DNA of 8,107 bases from an uncultured Desulfuromonadales bacterium (GTDB lineage Bacteria > Desulfobacterota > Desulfuromonadia > Desulfuromonadales > Geopsychrobacteraceae), in contig CAMYNC010000176.1 in assembly GCA_947259685.1 (NCBI GenBank), forward strand, positions 1-8,107. The letters run 5' to 3'. This document shows positions 5,730-8,107 of this stretch, piece after piece. A program made the translations under genes and the position numbers. The stretch's first letter is position 1. Every line of letters starts with the position of its first letter. The notes below the pieces were generated by a model. That model searched no databases, was not told where the DNA came from, and saw only the letters and a program-made list of their open reading frames with translations.

Positions 5730-8107
5730 GCAGTCCTCTCTGTTGTTTCATCGCCGGGCACCGACATGATCATCGTGCAGCCCTGACGTGGCGACGACCT
5801 GATCTCCAGTTTCCCCCCAAGGTCGGTCATCCGCTCCTGGATACTGAACAGCCCGAAACCGCCATCCGGGTTGACATTGTTCATCACCCTTTCGTCATTG
5901 AAACCGACACCGTTGTCCTGGACAGTGACTCGTATTTGAGTGTCTACATGTTCAAGGGTCACCATAATTTTGTTCGCACGGGCATGTTTGAGGGTGTTGG
6001 TGAGCAGTTCGCGGACGTTGCGGAACAGGATCGCACGCAAATCCTGGTCGATATCGATTCCTGCCAGGTTATCAACCAGTTCAAAATCGATTTCATGACT
6101 TTTTTTGCGCATCTCATCGACCCATTCCCTGATTGCCGCACCAAGTCCGAGGTCTCTCAGCATCGGCGGGCTGAGTTCGAAGATCAGTTGCCGGGTATCC
6201 CGGGTTGCCTTGAGCAGCATGTTGGAGACTTCATCAAGCTGCTCTTTCAGGCCGGGGGCATCGGCGAACTTGATCGCTGCTGCCAGCTGCAGACGCGACA
6301 TCGCCAGCGTCTGGCCGACATCATCGTGCAGATCGGCGGCAATCCGGCGCCTCTCCTGCTCTTCTGCGAGGGTCAACTGAGAGGCCAAGGCTTTCAAGCG
6401 CTGCTGATGATCGTGAACCTGTTGTTCCGCCAACTTTCTCTCGGATATGTCCTCCTCGATATCAACGATATTGAGGATCTCGCCTCGGTTGTTTTTAACT
6501 GGGTACACGCGGGCCTGAATCCAGCGCTTGACTGTATCGGGGCTTTCTATTTCGAGGTTTTCCATCGTGCTGGGCGCATCATATTCGATCACGGGCAGGG
6601 TCACATTTTCGCCATTGAAAGCCTTTTCTACCAGAGGCATAAGACCCAGTTTTTTGATTTCTTCATCTTCCAGAATATTGTATTTCTCAAGAATCTCCGG
6701 CAGATTTTTTTCGCTTACCCCCCAGAGTCTCTTGAACGCCTCATTGACTTGACTTCTCCGGCCATCAGGGTGACAAATCTGTATGGAGAGTGGTGACTGT
6801 TCCATCAGTGCACGGAACTTCTCTTCGCGGTCCAGAACCTCGGCAGTACGTACATTGACTTGCCGACGTAGCTGCCTATTCCAGACCACGAGCAGCAAAA
6901 CAACACCCAGGGCGGCACCGCTGACAGCTAAAATACGCTTAAAAACGACATTTGGCTTGACCCCGGTCTCGTAACGCACCGCAACATACTTACTGCTGAT
7001 CGCCGTTTTTTCTTCTTCGGTGATGCTCGCCAGCGCCTTGTCGATAATCGAAGTCAGTTCCGGCCAGTCCTTGCGAATGCCCATGGAGAGTGTCTGCTCT
7101 CCGGGGGGGGCGGGAGCAACGACTTTCAGGTCACTCAGGCCGCGCTGACGGATGATATGGCTGGCCACGATCAGGTTGCCGATATAAGCATCCGCCTTGC
7201 CCAGGGCAACAGCTTTCAGGGCATCGTAATCAGAATCAAACAAGGCAAGCTTAATACTGGGGTAATTTTCAGTCATGATTTTCTGAATATTGTATCCCCT
7301 GGGGATCGCAAGTAACTTACCATCCAACCCGGTGATATCCACAATCAGCTCATCTTCTTCGTGAGCAAAGATGACAGAGGTCGTGGTGATGTAGGGCTTT
7401 GTGAAGGAGAAGTCGTCTTCGCGCTCAGAGGTCTGCGCAATGAGCGACGTCATGTCGGGGCCCTGATGCTGCTTCATGGCTTCGAGGAATTCGGCAAAGG
7501 GTTGACCTGTATCCTCATATTCGAAGTTGATCCCGGTTCGCTCTTCAATCAGCTTGAGATACTCAAAGGCAATCCCCTGGGGAGGTTCGTTTTCCTTGAT
7601 GATCTGGTAAGGCGGCCAGTCTGTCGTTCGCACTTTTACGGTATGATTTTGATCGAGCCAAGCCTGTTCTTGCGGAGTAAGCTCCACTTGTTTTTTATTG
7701 TCCACGTAATCGTGAGAAACCCAGCGACCCTTAATCTCGGAATGCTTTTCAACAGGAATAGCCTTAATCGCTTTGTTGATGATTGTGGTAAATTCTGGCC
7801 AGTCCTTCCGAATGCCGAGATGTAAATTGTCGGCTAGTTCAATCGCCAAGGCGGACACTTTGAGGCTGGTTATGAACAATCGATCCATGGCGGCACCGGC
7901 GACCGCAAGGGAAACAACCACTGCCTCCACGTCTCCGTTAGCCACTGCCTGAAGAGCGTCTTCAACGCTTGGATAAGCAACCAGAACGATATCAGGGTAA
8001 TGCTTTTTCATGTATCTCTGTGCGTACACAGCATTCATGGTCCCGACGCGCTTACCGGACAAGTCCTGCAACGAAAGGATCTCGGCTGATGACTTAAGTG
8101 TCAGGAT
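5726..8107 (-). CDS. Membrane sensor histidine kinase with tandem solute-binding domains (5' end missing)
   Basis: The frame is open to the right edge, so the true start lies outside; 793 residues are visible (numbered from base 8107). Residues 1-140 are the C-terminal part of a first periplasmic SBP_bac_3 (Venus-flytrap) domain. About 150-380 is a complete second one (DWPPYQIIKENEPPQGIAFE, TSEREDDFSFTKPY, ALGKADAYIGN). Both carry the identical block GIRKDWPE near their ends, showing tandem duplication. A transmembrane helix (about 388-409, GAALGVVLLLVVW) is followed by a PAS domain (about 428-555). HisKA_3 then has phosphoacceptor H594 in AADLHDDVGQT. The HATPase_c domain has an N-box ELLTNTLKHA, G1 DNGVGF and G2 GGFGLFSIQERM. 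All catalytic motifs look intact. The periplasmic domains should bind a small molecule such as an amino acid or organic acid, unknown here. HisKA_3 kinases normally pair with NarL/LuxR-type regulators, as the next gene is. Tandem flytraps recall BvgS/EvgS, but those use a different kinase core and phosphorelay domains. Confidence 0.93.
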   Translation of the reverse strand: MLTLKSSAEILSLQDLSGKRVGTMNAVYAQRYMKKHYPDIVLVAYPSVEDALQAVANGDVEAVVVSLAVAGAAMDRLFITSLKVSALAIELADNLHLGIRKDWPEFTTIINKAIKAIPVEKHSEIKGRWVSHDYVDNKKQVELTPQEQAWLDQNHTVKVRTTDWPPYQIIKENEPPQGIAFEYLKLIEERTGINFEYEDTGQPFAEFLEAMKQHQGPDMTSLIAQTSEREDDFSFTKPYITTTSVIFAHEEDELIVDITGLDGKLLAIPRGYNIQKIMTENYPSIKLALFDSDYDALKAVALGKADAYIGNLIVASHIIRQRGLSDLKVVAPAPPGEQTLSMGIRKDWPELTSIIDKALASITEEEKTAISSKYVAVRYETGVKPNVVFKRILAVSGAALGVVLLLVVWNRQLRRQVNVRTAEVLDREEKFRALMEQSPLSIQICHPDGRRSQVNEAFKRLWGVSEKNLPEILEKYNILEDEEIKKLGLMPLVEKAFNGENVTLPVIEYDAPSTMENLEIESPDTVKRWIQARVYPVKNNRGEILNIVDIEEDISERKLAEQQVHDHQQRLKALASQLTLAEEQERRRIAADLHDDVGQTLAMSRLQLAAAIKFADAPGLKEQLDEVSNMLLKATRDTRQLIFELSPPMLRDLGLGAAIREWVDEMRKKSHEIDFELVDNLAGIDIDQDLRAILFRNVRELLTNTLKHARANKIMVTLEHVDTQIRVTVQDNGVGFNDERVMNNVNPDGGFGLFSIQERMTDLGGKLEIRSSPRQGCTMIMSVPGDETTERTA

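Noticed and set aside
5714..6796. Plus-strand ORF of 360 codons opposite the kinase
   Set aside because: It is antisense to an intact, motif-rich kinase, has no recognisable domain, and mirrors the codon pattern of the real gene. The same holds for the plus-strand frames at 659-1519 and 2753-3388.
8069..8071. TTG as the start codon of the kinase
   Set aside because: The reading frame stays open upstream to the window edge and codes for plausible domain sequence (ILTLKSSAEILSL), so the gene is simply cut by the edge.

Overview
The window is 8,107 bases, and every gene I can support is on the minus strand, so transcription runs from base 8107 towards base 1. It comes from a Gram-negative (diderm) bacterium: it encodes a lipobox lipoprotein, two predicted outer-membrane beta-barrels with aromatic C-termini, and several Sec signal peptides. 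The moderate G+C and the protein types fit a proteobacterium or Desulfobacterota-like lineage, but I cannot name a genus. There are no RNA genes, insertion sequences, CRISPR arrays or replication origins.

Right half (4317-8107), signalling module. A membrane histidine kinase, cut by the right edge, carries tandem periplasmic solute-binding (Venus-flytrap) domains, then a transmembrane helix, PAS, HisKA_3 and HATPase domains. It overlaps by ATGA with a 470-residue response regulator. That regulator is unusual: a receiver domain and a LuxR-type HTH are separated by a MalT/LAL-like STAND NTPase domain, and the long MalT sensor (winged helix plus TPR superhelix) is absent.

Middle (4041-4316), control region. 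This 276-base non-coding stretch holds a near-perfect palindrome with arms TATCCCCCG and CGGGGGATA. Additional C/G tracts lie about 10-11 or 20-21 bases apart. A candidate -10 box lies just downstream on the minus strand. The simplest reading is an activator site for the response regulator in front of the operon to its left.

Left half (1-4040), envelope operon. In transcription order: a 91-residue conserved protein of unknown function, a small lipoprotein, a 292-residue predicted outer-membrane protein, a 254-residue predicted outer-membrane barrel, a DUF1254/DUF1214 protein without a signal peptide that is start-stop coupled to the barrel gene, and the first 55 codons of a secreted protein that probably starts a second DUF1254 protein. 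The gaps are short (from a 1-base overlap to 67 bases) and I see no terminator between genes.

Taken together, the window looks like a ligand-sensing two-component system placed next to a cell-envelope operon that it probably controls. The ligand, the DUF1254 activity and the purpose of the operon cannot be read from the sequence.
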